From NCBI GenBank assembly GCA_937968035.1, contig CALBTS010000063.1, positions 1 through 8,658 of the forward strand: a stretch of DNA of 8,658 nucleotides. Direction: 5' to 3'. Source of the stretch: an uncultured Methanomethylovorans sp. GTDB taxonomy: Archaea > Halobacteriota > Methanosarcinia > Methanosarcinales > Methanosarcinaceae. The notes beneath the pieces were generated by a model. The model saw nothing but the letters and a program-made list of their open reading frames with translations. It searched no databases and was not told the DNA's origin. The translations under genes were made by a program, and so were the position numbers. This document shows, one piece after another, positions 1-5,912 of this stretch. How positions within the stretch are numbered: the stretch's first letter is position 1; every line of letters starts with the position of its first letter.

Positions 1-55
1 GATACGGCGACCAACGAGATCTACACTCTTTCCCTACACGACGCTCTTCCGATCT
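1..55 (+). other. Illumina sequencing adapter left on the contig end (artefact)
   Basis: The 55 bases match the 3' 55 bases of the 58-base Illumina TruSeq universal (P5 plus read-1 primer) adapter, ending in the diagnostic CTCTTCCGATCT. The only difference I see is at base 14 (A instead of C). This is not biological sequence. It marks the physical end of the assembled contig and artificially extends the reading frame of the gene that starts at 160. Any protein translated through this region should be trimmed at base 56. Confidence 0.97.
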
Positions 56-160
56 GATTATTTCGTCGGCTACTGTTTCCAGTGCCCAGCCGATTGAACC
101 AATCAGCCCAACTGGGCGCTCTGTAGTTGTGGTTACAGTTTCACTTGATTCATCAGTCAT
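56..160 (-). CDS. Unknown small structural-region protein, 3' part missing (adapter-truncated)
   Basis: This is the first gene downstream of the major capsid gene. The ATG at 160-158 has a very strong ribosome site (GGAGG at 166-170, five bases upstream), which fixes the start. Only 35 genuine codons remain, beginning MTDESSETVTTTERPVGLIG and running on to ALETVADEII. The first 16 residues are polar and T/E-rich, followed by a more hydrophobic stretch around residues 17-31. The frame stays open through the adapter, but those residues are artificial. I do not recognise a family. From position alone it could be a small head protein or a head-tail connector, but nothing in the visible residues shows this. 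Confidence 0.7.
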
Positions 161-170
161 AATAACCTCC

Positions 171-207
171 AAAATAGAATAAAAGAGTAGCGATTATGTA
201 ATCGCTA
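171..207 (-). terminator. Hairpin plus T-rich tract overlapping the capsid gene stop codon
   Basis: Bases 188-196 and 199-207 form a perfect 9-bp inverted repeat (TAGCGATTA / TAATCGCTA) with two bases between. As RNA it would probably fold as about 7 bp with a 6-base loop. On the minus strand it is followed by a T-rich run (CTCTTTTATTCTATTTT, bases 171-187). The TAA stop of the capsid gene lies inside the stem. The next gene starts only 11 bases past the T-run, so this may be a partial terminator or mRNA-stabilising hairpin that sets a high capsid to downstream ratio. Confidence 0.6.
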
Positions 208-1081
208 TCTCTACGAATGCTTCGTTACAGTGGATCTCAGGGGTTGCCCAGCTCAGTATTTCGAACGGATAGTTCTCACCTGGGGCGACAGCATAAGGTA
301 CCACTCTTGGGTTCTCTGATACTACCCATTCTCCGGCTTCCATGTCCTTGGCGACTACGTAAGCATAGCCGGTTGGAACGTATGCGGAAGTCCAGATGAA
401 GCTCTTGTCCTTGGGGTTGCTCTTACCGAACAGTGAAGCGATCTCCATGTAGTATGGGATTCTCTCGGAGCTCATCCTGTCGAGCTTACCTGTGGTTATC
501 TTGTTACCAAGGATAAAGGCAGGTTCGTACCTGTCATCCATCAGGTCTATTGCAAGCTTGATATCAGAGTAGATATCAGTTCCGGTTTCTCCAGACCATG
601 CACCCGCATTGTTGTAAGTTCCGCCGGATGCAGCAATCTTACCGTTGGTGTTAGCTCTGGCTGCACCGACGATACCTGTTATGTTGTAGGTGGAGTTTCC
701 GTTAATTGCAAGGTTGTCTTCTGCTCTCTTGATATCTCCCATTGCAACTTCGAGGTTCCTGTTCTTTATCTTGCCGTCGATCTTCATGTCTTTGGCATTG
801 ACAGAGAACCCAGCAGCGATCTGATAGAGTGGGAAATACGTTGGAGTGCCTGTGACACCTGTTTTGTCAGGAGAACCGCCTTTTGCAACGATTTGTGCTC
901 CGGGGCCTCTGCGGTCGTACTTCATGACTACATCGATTTCAACGTTAGCACCGACTTTCCTCTGTGCCAGGACGTTCCTTGCAGTCATGTTGTCTCTGTT
1001 CTTCTCGAAGTACTCGTTGATTTGCAGTTTGTATGCTTCGGTTACTTCTTCAAGTATAGATCCAGCGTCGTTAGTTATCAT
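194..1081 (-). CDS. Probable major capsid protein, HK97 fold, encapsulin-like
   Basis: This 295-residue protein probably builds the icosahedral shell of a tailed virus. Features consistent with an HK97/encapsulin-type shell protein are a short N-terminal helix (about residues 8-30), a charged extended region at about 45-75 (E-loop position), a long helix at 106-125, and the segment AEDNLAINGNSTYNITGIVG (120-139). That segment resembles the E-x-x-A-x-x-N-G...GI pattern seen in encapsulins and many phage capsids. A beta-rich C-terminal half ends EIAIT. The length is typical, and there is no N-terminal delta/scaffold domain. The start is supported by GAGGTG at 1089-1094, seven bases upstream. 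It follows a protease and a decoration gene, which is the standard head-module order. The family call rests on pattern and gene order, not on a search. Confidence 0.8.
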   Translation of the reverse strand: MITNDAGSILEEVTEAYKLQINEYFEKNRDNMTARNVLAQRKVGANVEIDVVMKYDRRGPGAQIVAKGGSPDKTGVTGTPTYFPLYQIAAGFSVNAKDMKIDGKIKNRNLEVAMGDIKRAEDNLAINGNSTYNITGIVGAARANTNGKIAASGGTYNNAGAWSGETGTDIYSDIKLAIDLMDDRYEPAFILGNKITTGKLDRMSSERIPYYMEIASLFGKSNPKDKSFIWTSAYVPTGYAYVVAKDMEAGEWVVSENPRVVPYAVAPGENYPFEILSWATPEIHCNEAFVEIAIT

Positions 1082-1094
1082 TTTCGCACACCTC

Positions 1095-1769
1095 TTACAG
1101 CAGAAGCACCTTTACTTGCACAAGTTTGTATACTGTACCGTTTGCAGCTGTGGTATATGCTGCAGCACATGGGTTCTGCAGAGTGATCGTGGTGGTTGTA
1201 GTGGACACTACTCTGTTGACTTCCTGTGCAGCATCAGAATCGATTACAATGTAATCGCCTGGGACAAGTGCAAGAGCAGTTATCTTGGTTGCATCCAGTG
1301 TAAGAGTAAGGTCGCCTGCTGCAGCGTTGCCTACAAGTACCTGGTCGAAGTCAGCGTGGCCTACATCACCGGTTGTTGCATCTCCCACGTTTCTTGCAAT
1401 TGTGTTAACAGTTCTTACTGCAGGAGTTGCTTCGGGAATAAGGTATCCTACTGCTTCAGTGCCTGCGCCGTATGCTGCTCCGCCAAGTTTCAGGTATGCG
1501 TTGGTTGTAGATGTGGTTCCGCCCATCAGCCAGCACATGCATATACCGTTTGGCTTGACTTCCATTACGTCATAGGTTTCATAGAAGCCAGGGTTATCTT
1601 CATTGATTACTTCACGGTCACATGCTACACCAAGGTAGTCCAGACCAGCGCCTATACATCCCTTGACAGTTCCTGCAGCAGACCTCTCTACAAGCATACC
1701 ATATGCTGTAGCAGCACCTGCAGCAAAACCATTCAAGGTTTTAAGATCGTCTTGCTTTACTTTCATCAT
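1095..1769 (-). CDS. Probable capsid decoration (cement) protein with C-terminal beta domain
   Basis: This 224-residue protein lies between the protease and the major capsid genes, the usual slot for head decoration proteins. Residues about 12-120 are rich in G, A and short beta strands (AGAATAYGMLVERSAAGTVK-like, then YLGVACDREV and YDVMEVKPNGICMCW). This resembles cement proteins that bind outside the shell. Residues about 140-224 form a second beta domain with the pattern L..GNAAAGDLTLTLD, VPGDYIVIDSD and V.STTTTTITL, common in phage surface and decoration proteins. There is no signal peptide or membrane segment. The start is ATGATG; the first ATG has only a weak ribosome site (GTGAT five bases upstream). 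The gap to the protease gene is 21 bases and to the capsid gene 13 bases. It is very T/A/G-rich with few charges. The exact family is not recognised. Confidence 0.6.
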   Translation of the reverse strand: MMKVKQDDLKTLNGFAAGAATAYGMLVERSAAGTVKGCIGAGLDYLGVACDREVINEDNPGFYETYDVMEVKPNGICMCWLMGGTTSTTNAYLKLGGAAYGAGTEAVGYLIPEATPAVRTVNTIARNVGDATTGDVGHADFDQVLVGNAAAGDLTLTLDATKITALALVPGDYIVIDSDAAQEVNRVVSTTTTTITLQNPCAAAYTTAANGTVYKLVQVKVLLL

Positions 1770-1790
1770 ATTGTATCACACTCGATGGGT

Positions 1791-2837
1791 TTATTCGAAC
1801 AGTCTTGCGCACACATCATCGACATGTTCGATGGGTTTTGAATCCTTTATTCTTACAGCTGTACCTTTTGGAACACTCAACATGTCTTTTACCAGTTTTA
1901 ACTGGGACACGTTCATCTTCATAAGGTCTGCAGTCAGTACATCAGAATCCGTAACCAGATGGATTTCGTTGATCAGCTTTGTCTTCTCCGCAACCGTGGC
2001 AGCACTGTCAGCTACGACTGCTGGAATTACTTTCTCCTTGACTTTCACTATCTTGACCTTGGGTTTCACACTGTCCGTGATTCCACAGCCATCTTTCCTT
2101 GAACATCTGCCATTCTTTACTATAGCAAGATGGTCTAGCCAAATGTCAGTCTGTACTTCGTCGTATTCTTCGTCGTTGAAAATACCTGGGGTTGAGTTGA
2201 CGTTGCTGTAGAAGCCTATAGACACTTCTGATTTCTTACCGTCCTGTACAGTCTTCTTCAGACGTGGACAAGTGATGTAGATATCAGATTTCACTTCACC
2301 TGCATCTGTGAAGTAGAGGTTGTCAATAAATCCTCTCGTATCTTTCTTGGACATTACCACGCCACCGTTTGGATGTTCGTCGGTGACAGGTCTTCCAGAA
2401 CCGAATTCGATCATATCTCTTAGCGCATCAGCGGCTTTGAGCACTCTCTTGGCTTTACCTTTATTATCCTCGTATACCTGCACCATTGTCCTGGCGATGG
2501 TTACGTTGGGTATTTTCAGGTAGCCTTCAGGAGTGATCTCACCAATTGATGCATCCAAATGGACTGTGGCTGAATCACTGAAGAAACCCCTTGAATCCCC
2601 TGTCATCCCGAACTCGTCTTCCGGTTCAGTTGCGACAGTGGCTGCACCAGATTCCTCTGGAAGTATCTCTTCCTCTGCTACCACATCATTTGGAGTAACT
2701 ACAATGGTGAAATTCCCAGTGAACTTCATCGGTTTAGTTACTTCAAACACTTCTGGTTCAGAAGAGTCGATTGGGTCTAAGTCAGGTGATTCCTCTGCAA
2801 GTCCAAGAGTCGGGTCTTCCAGTGGATCAGTTTCTAT
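1791..2837 (-). CDS. Prohead (capsid maturation) protease, DUF2213-type, possible fused scaffold tail
   Basis: It probably cleaves head proteins during capsid maturation. Residues are numbered from the internal GTG at 2750. The core at about 54-225 carries the DUF2213 / herpesvirus-assemblin-like signature: RPVTDEHP (H126), KKSEVSIGF (S177) and DIWLDHLAIVKNGR (H207), which fit a His-Ser-His triad. A variable, lysine-rich region (226-319) may act as a scaffold; no separate scaffold gene is seen. The GTG at 2750 is a poor start: it has no ribosome site and abuts a small hairpin (2750-2764). The frame stays open upstream and codes 29 more acidic residues (ETDPLEDPTLGLAEESPDLD and so on) back to an ATA at 2837, which lies five bases after a perfect GAGGTG. 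An in-frame TGA at 2849-2847 closes the frame above it. I therefore place the start at 2837 (348 residues). A base error turning ATG into ATA is the alternative. Confidence 0.8.
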   Translation of the reverse strand: METDPLEDPTLGLAEESPDLDPIDSSEPEVFEVTKPMKFTGNFTIVVTPNDVVAEEEILPEESGAATVATEPEDEFGMTGDSRGFFSDSATVHLDASIGEITPEGYLKIPNVTIARTMVQVYEDNKGKAKRVLKAADALRDMIEFGSGRPVTDEHPNGGVVMSKKDTRGFIDNLYFTDAGEVKSDIYITCPRLKKTVQDGKKSEVSIGFYSNVNSTPGIFNDEEYDEVQTDIWLDHLAIVKNGRCSRKDGCGITDSVKPKVKIVKVKEKVIPAVVADSAATVAEKTKLINEIHLVTDSDVLTADLMKMNVSQLKLVKDMLSVPKGTAVRIKDSKPIEHVDDVCARLFE

Positions 2838-2842
2838 GTTAG

Positions 2843-2848
2843 CACCTC
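2843..2848 (-). promoter_or_regulatory. Ribosome binding site that decides the protease start (AUA)
   Basis: GAGGTG on the minus strand is the same ribosome-site sequence used by the capsid gene (1089-1094) and the 949-residue gene (5919-5924). Five bases (CTAAC) separate it from the ATA at 2837. The site also lies inside a four-codon mini reading frame (ATG AGG TGC TAA, 2850-2839) that ends one base before the ATA. No ATG, GTG or TTG lies at a usable distance in the protease frame. Confidence 0.6.
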
Positions 2849-2870
2849 ATGCAAATCTTGAGGGTGCTGA

Positions 2871-2894
2871 ATATAAAAAGAAAATCCAATTATA
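2871..2894 (-). promoter_or_regulatory. Candidate promoter for the head genes (TATA-like box / -10 hexamer)
   Basis: This AT-rich gap precedes the protease-decoration-capsid set. On the minus strand it holds CTTTTTATAT (2880-2871), which resembles an archaeal TATA box. It would place the transcript start near 2848, close to the ribosome site at 2843-2848. A perfect bacterial -10 hexamer, TATAAT, lies at 2894-2889, without a clear -35. Either could be used; the sequence does not decide between them. A fresh promoter here would allow the head genes to be expressed separately from the two giant genes upstream. Confidence 0.4.
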
Positions 2895-2903
2895 ATTAGA
2901 TAG

Positions 2904-2920
2904 TTTAAAAAGAAAAACTA
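2904..2920 (-). terminator. T-rich tract after the small helix-turn-helix gene
   Basis: On the minus strand the tract TTTTTCTTTTT (2917-2907) begins seven bases after the TAA of the helix-turn-helix gene. No stable hairpin precedes it. Oligo-T tracts of this kind terminate transcription in archaea, and a second T-run (2885-2875) follows about 20 bases later. In a bacterial host it would be a weak signal. Confidence 0.45.
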
Positions 2921-2924
2921 ATGA

Positions 2925-3062
2925 TTAAATGAATTGTGGGTTTGCGTACTTTTTAACTGTGCCTTTGTCTATTCCAAACCTGTTTGCCATTTGCCTGATT
3001 GTTTCTGTCTTAGATCTGTTCCAAATCTCCTGCTGTATGGATTCGGGTAGTCTTGGGCGCAT
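2925..3062 (-). CDS. Small helix-turn-helix protein (45 residues)
   Basis: This is a very short protein starting MRPRLPESIQQEIWNRSKTE. Residues 22-41 fit a classical helix-turn-helix: A26 (position 5), G30 (9), V36 (15) and Y39 (18), within the segment IRQMANRFGIDKGTVKKYA. It resembles the homeodomain-like HTH at the start of transposases, small terminases and resolvases, but has no partner domain. The ATG directly abuts the TAA of the preceding gene, with AGAGGA four bases upstream of that stop, so translation is probably coupled. A T-rich terminator and a new promoter follow. Likely roles are a local repressor or activator of the head promoter, or a DNA-packaging accessory. It could also be a remnant of a larger gene, but the clean ribosome site, stop and motif argue for a working gene. 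Confidence 0.75.
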   Translation of the reverse strand: MRPRLPESIQQEIWNRSKTETIRQMANRFGIDKGTVKKYANPQFI

Positions 3063-5912
3063 TTATTCCTCTATTTTTTCATTGTATTTCTTCAACCATT
3101 TCTTTACGCATTTTGCTGATGGTCTTTCTTCCGATTCTTCTTTGATATTACAGAACTCTTTTCCGAATTCTGGCAGTTCGTCGGTATCTTCTTCAGCTTC
3201 GTGGTCATCCAGGTACCATTCCAGCAGGGCATTGGTCATGGTTGATACCATTGACAGTGCTCCTTCTGTACTAAGTCCCAATGTGGTTTTGCTTGAACCG
3301 GATATTTCCTTGCTGAAATAGTCGTCCAGTGGTACCGTACACACTACTGACCTGTTCAGCAATTCATCTCTAGTCAAAGTCTCGCCTTTGCTTGCTACAG
3401 AGCTCCCAGAGGGGGGCCAAAGTATTACGATAATACCTCTGTCGTCCTGTACTTTGTCAAGGTCCAGCTGGTCTTCCATGGAGTTGATGTCTGTGAGTGT
3501 TTCATTGCCTTCCTCGTCTGTATCCGGCTCGATGGGTTCCTGAGTGGTTGCAATGAACTTCAATTTCTGCTCACAGTATTTCTTGAAGAATTTCTTGACC
3601 TCTTTAAACACTTTACCGAGTTCTTCTTTATCAGGGTTTTCCTGAAGTACAATGATTTGCACTGGCATTCCCTCATCTTCCTCGGCTGGAACTGCTGAGG
3701 TTGACGAAGGTTCAGAAGTTACCCCCTGTGGGAGCTCTGTCTCGGTGGTGTTGTAGGATGAAGGGTAGCTCGTAGAGTAATTGGGGTAATTTGACCAGTA
3801 GACAGGACTCGTAGAAGTGGTTTCTTCAGTAGTTTCCTCTTCTTCCTCTTCAGCAACTTCGGATAATTGGAGTGTTGCTTCAACTGCCAATCTTTCACCG
3901 GCTGTTACACCTATAGTGTCCTCCCACTCATCGTATCCGTTCTTCCTGAAGGTCACCAAATGGACCCCAGCAGGGAGTTTGTAGCCACTTTTCTTGGTCA
4001 TCCCTATGTAGACATTGTTTACGTAGATGTAAGCTCCTGTAGGGCTTGTAATGAAGTCTACAGTACCTTTCTCGGTTGTGCTCGGTTCTGTTGTGGGATC
4101 ATCGGATGGTGCTGAGGCTGATAATGCAGCATCTACAATCTCTTTTTTACCAGTTTCCACTAAAACTGTCTGAGTATAATCAATATATCCTGTCTTTTTT
4201 ATCCAGATTGTGTAAACACCTGGACCCACTGGATAATTGGTCTTCTTTGTGAGGCCAACATACTCTTCATTGACGTATATCTTGGCTCCTGTTGGAGAAC
4301 TTATGAAATCTATGGTTCCTTGAGTATCAGAAGTGCCAGGGTCTGTTGCTGTGGATGTCAATATTGCCTTTGCAAGCACTTCCTGGTCGGCTTCTACGGT
4401 TACGGATACCGTTTTATCCTCGTAACCATCTTTTTTGAACAGGTATGTGTGCTCTCCAATGTCTGTGGAAACTCTGTCTTTGGTAGATTCCACCATGAAC
4501 TTGAACCTGTTGTTTTCCCACATCTCTGCTGTGGTACCTATGTAATCTCCAGACGTGCTTTTTCTTAGCACCTGGAACGTAACATAGCCTTTTTCGGTTG
4601 GTTCGCCAGGTTCCGAACTTTCTCCTACCTGGACATTTACAGTAGACATACCGCCTTTGGTGATTGTTACGGTGGTAGTGCCTATTCCGTACTGGCTGCT
4701 TACTACTCTGATGGTTCTTTCGCCTACAGCAAGGGTAAATGGCTCTGTGGTACTGGTCATTCCCATGTATACATTGTCTACATAGACCAATGCAGTTGTT
4801 GAAGTTGTACCGCCTGTGGTTGTTGACCTGACTGCAGTGATAATACACTGGCCTGTATCTGTGCTTGCAAGTGGTGTTGCCCACACTCCGAGCTTTTCTA
4901 CCTTTGCAGCAGATTCCAGAGCAATATATCTTGAATGATCTACCGGGTCATATTGGCTATCCCACTCGGAACGATGGAAATAAGCACACAATCCTGCAGT
5001 AAGCATCTCTTCGTTGGCAACCAACCCATCGTCTCTTACTATTACAGCTACTAATCTACTGTAGGAATCATAGGGTTTGGATTTATTTACTCTAAGAGTA
5101 ACCGTCCGGCCACCTAACAGAGATCCCAGCTTCATAGTAGCCTGACTGTAGAAGGCTTTATCAACGTACATGAAGCTGGAGATTTCGTCGTAGGTATATT
5201 CTAGCACACATTTACCAGCTTGAGAAGAGGAATCTGGTTTTTCAGGAGCATTACAACCTGCAAGTCTTACATTTACTCTCGGTTCACTGCCCGCTGGGAC
5301 TACTGTTGTTGGAAGATCGATTTCTAGGGTGTCTCCATCCACAGTAGCATTGACTCTGCAGCCAGTTATTATCCCGTTTTCCGGGAGAGTTAGCTGAACT
5401 GGCACACATGCTTCAAGGTTTTGTATCTCAATTGTGTGCAGGGAAATAGAACCTGTGACTATTGGGCCATATCCTGACTGCTCTATGGCTGTTCTGGATG
5501 TTGCATTCAGACTTATTAGTGCAGCAAGGACGTTTTTATATTTAGGGAGAAGAGTAGAGAGTTCATCTACATAGCCACCGGTGCAGAGTTGCTTTCCAAG
5601 GTATGCGTATGAATCCAATTGGTTCGTATACTGGCTAACAAGGTATGAGATGTCACCGGCTGAAACGGATTCACCTGCAAGTCTGGCTTTCAATTGGTTA
5701 ATTCTGTCTTGGTGAACAGTGATTGCAGCCTGGACTATTGCAGTATATCCAGCCGATTGGATGACTGCACTCTCTTTTGCAACCAGTGCTTTGAGTGCTG
5801 CAAGCATCTGTTCGTATTGAGTGATGAGAGTCTGCAGGTCTGTTGCATCGTTGAAAAGGTAGATGTCTGGTGCATCTACTATGCTTTTTATTATCTTGGA
5901 AACTGTGGACAT
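3063..5912 (-). CDS. Giant multidomain protein: helical repeats, SNase-type nuclease, four PEGA-like domains
   Basis: The 949 residues divide as follows. Residues 22-79 and 86-169 are helical repeats also found in the preceding gene. Residues 178-347 are a staphylococcal/thermonuclease (SNase) domain with VDGDT (D192, D194), VRLAGCNAPE (R216, E224), YDSYSRLVAVI (R286) and ESAAKVEKLGVW (333-344). Four beta units of PEGA type lie at about 358-431, 441-518, 532-599 and 616-684; the last two are typical (SPTGAKIYVNEEYVGLT; SPTGAYIYVNNVYIGMT). A linker at 685-749 is rich in E, S, T and Y and has N-x-S/T sites at 711 and 721. A C-terminal part (750-949) is not recognised. SNase domains cut DNA or RNA using calcium; PEGA domains are usually outside the cell and bind surfaces or partners. 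There is no signal peptide, so export would be as a virion part. The ATG directly abuts the upstream TAA and has GAGGTG six bases before it. Catalysis is plausible but N221 replaces the usual Asp. Confidence 0.85.
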   Translation of the reverse strand: MSTVSKIIKSIVDAPDIYLFNDATDLQTLITQYEQMLAALKALVAKESAVIQSAGYTAIVQAAITVHQDRINQLKARLAGESVSAGDISYLVSQYTNQLDSYAYLGKQLCTGGYVDELSTLLPKYKNVLAALISLNATSRTAIEQSGYGPIVTGSISLHTIEIQNLEACVPVQLTLPENGIITGCRVNATVDGDTLEIDLPTTVVPAGSEPRVNVRLAGCNAPEKPDSSSQAGKCVLEYTYDEISSFMYVDKAFYSQATMKLGSLLGGRTVTLRVNKSKPYDSYSRLVAVIVRDDGLVANEEMLTAGLCAYFHRSEWDSQYDPVDHSRYIALESAAKVEKLGVWATPLASTDTGQCIITAVRSTTTGGTTSTTALVYVDNVYMGMTSTTEPFTLAVGERTIRVVSSQYGIGTTTVTITKGGMSTVNVQVGESSEPGEPTEKGYVTFQVLRKSTSGDYIGTTAEMWENNRFKFMVESTKDRVSTDIGEHTYLFKKDGYEDKTVSVTVEADQEVLAKAILTSTATDPGTSDTQGTIDFISSPTGAKIYVNEEYVGLTKKTNYPVGPGVYTIWIKKTGYIDYTQTVLVETGKKEIVDAALSASAPSDDPTTEPSTTEKGTVDFITSPTGAYIYVNNVYIGMTKKSGYKLPAGVHLVTFRKNGYDEWEDTIGVTAGERLAVEATLQLSEVAEEEEEETTEETTSTSPVYWSNYPNYSTSYPSSYNTTETELPQGVTSEPSSTSAVPAEEDEGMPVQIIVLQENPDKEELGKVFKEVKKFFKKYCEQKLKFIATTQEPIEPDTDEEGNETLTDINSMEDQLDLDKVQDDRGIIVILWPPSGSSVASKGETLTRDELLNRSVVCTVPLDDYFSKEISGSSKTTLGLSTEGALSMVSTMTNALLEWYLDDHEAEEDTDELPEFGKEFCNIKEESEERPSAKCVKKWLKKYNEKIEE
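3861..4841 (-). repeat. Four tandem PEGA-like beta domains
   Basis: The units lie at about 4620-4841, 4359-4592, 4116-4319 and 3861-4067. Common elements are a first strand before a variable loop, (I/V)YV(N/D)(N/E)xY(V/I/M)G(M/L)T, a strand ending in a KKxGY-type turn, then a last V-rich strand. The third and fourth copies are closest and are textbook PEGA. The first is shortened at the KKxGY position. The second has a long insertion (DYIGTTAEMWENNRFKF) and is only tentatively PEGA. Acidic or S/T/P linkers separate them. Confidence 0.75.
4872..5381 (-). other. SNase (thermonuclease) domain within the giant gene
   Basis: This is residues 178-347 of the 949-residue protein. Counterparts of the catalytic residues of staphylococcal nuclease are present: Asp21 (D194 in VDGDT), Arg35 (R216), Glu43 (E224) and Arg87 (R286). 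The calcium-binding Asp40 position is Asn (N221), as in RLxGxNAPE-type relatives. Later family features are also present: VANEEMLTAGLCAYF and ESAAKVEKLGVW. The length of about 170 residues is slightly above the family norm because of an insertion at 225-262. Confidence 0.85.
5406..5849 (-). repeat. Two further copies of the same helical repeat in the nuclease gene
   Basis: These lie at the N terminus of the 949-residue protein, residues 22-79 and 86-169. The second copy is complete: YLGKQLCTGG, then LLPKYKNVLAALISL, then EQSGYGPIV, then HTIEIQNLEAC. The first lacks helix 1 and keeps YEQMLAALKAL, QSAGYTAIV and HQDRINQLKARL. The motif GY-(T/G)-x-(I/T)-V is shared with unit five of the upstream protein (IADIGYTSTVNKNLVDHRARL), which links the two genes by descent. 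Confidence 0.7.

Noticed and set aside
846..1841. A 331-codon open frame on the plus strand
   Set aside because: It runs antisense across the capsid and decoration genes. The product is rich in Cys, Ser and His with no domain pattern, and no ribosome site precedes it.
2750..2764. A small hairpin (CTTCTG GTT CAGAAG) as a regulatory element
   Set aside because: It is only six base pairs inside the likely coding sequence of the protease, and chance is a sufficient explanation. It was used only as a point against the GTG start.
4414..4884. A 156-codon open frame on the minus strand inside the nuclease gene
   Set aside because: It overlaps the PEGA-coding region in another frame. Its product is an N/R/H/Y-rich out-of-frame reading of Thr/Val codons with no sensible fold or ribosome site.
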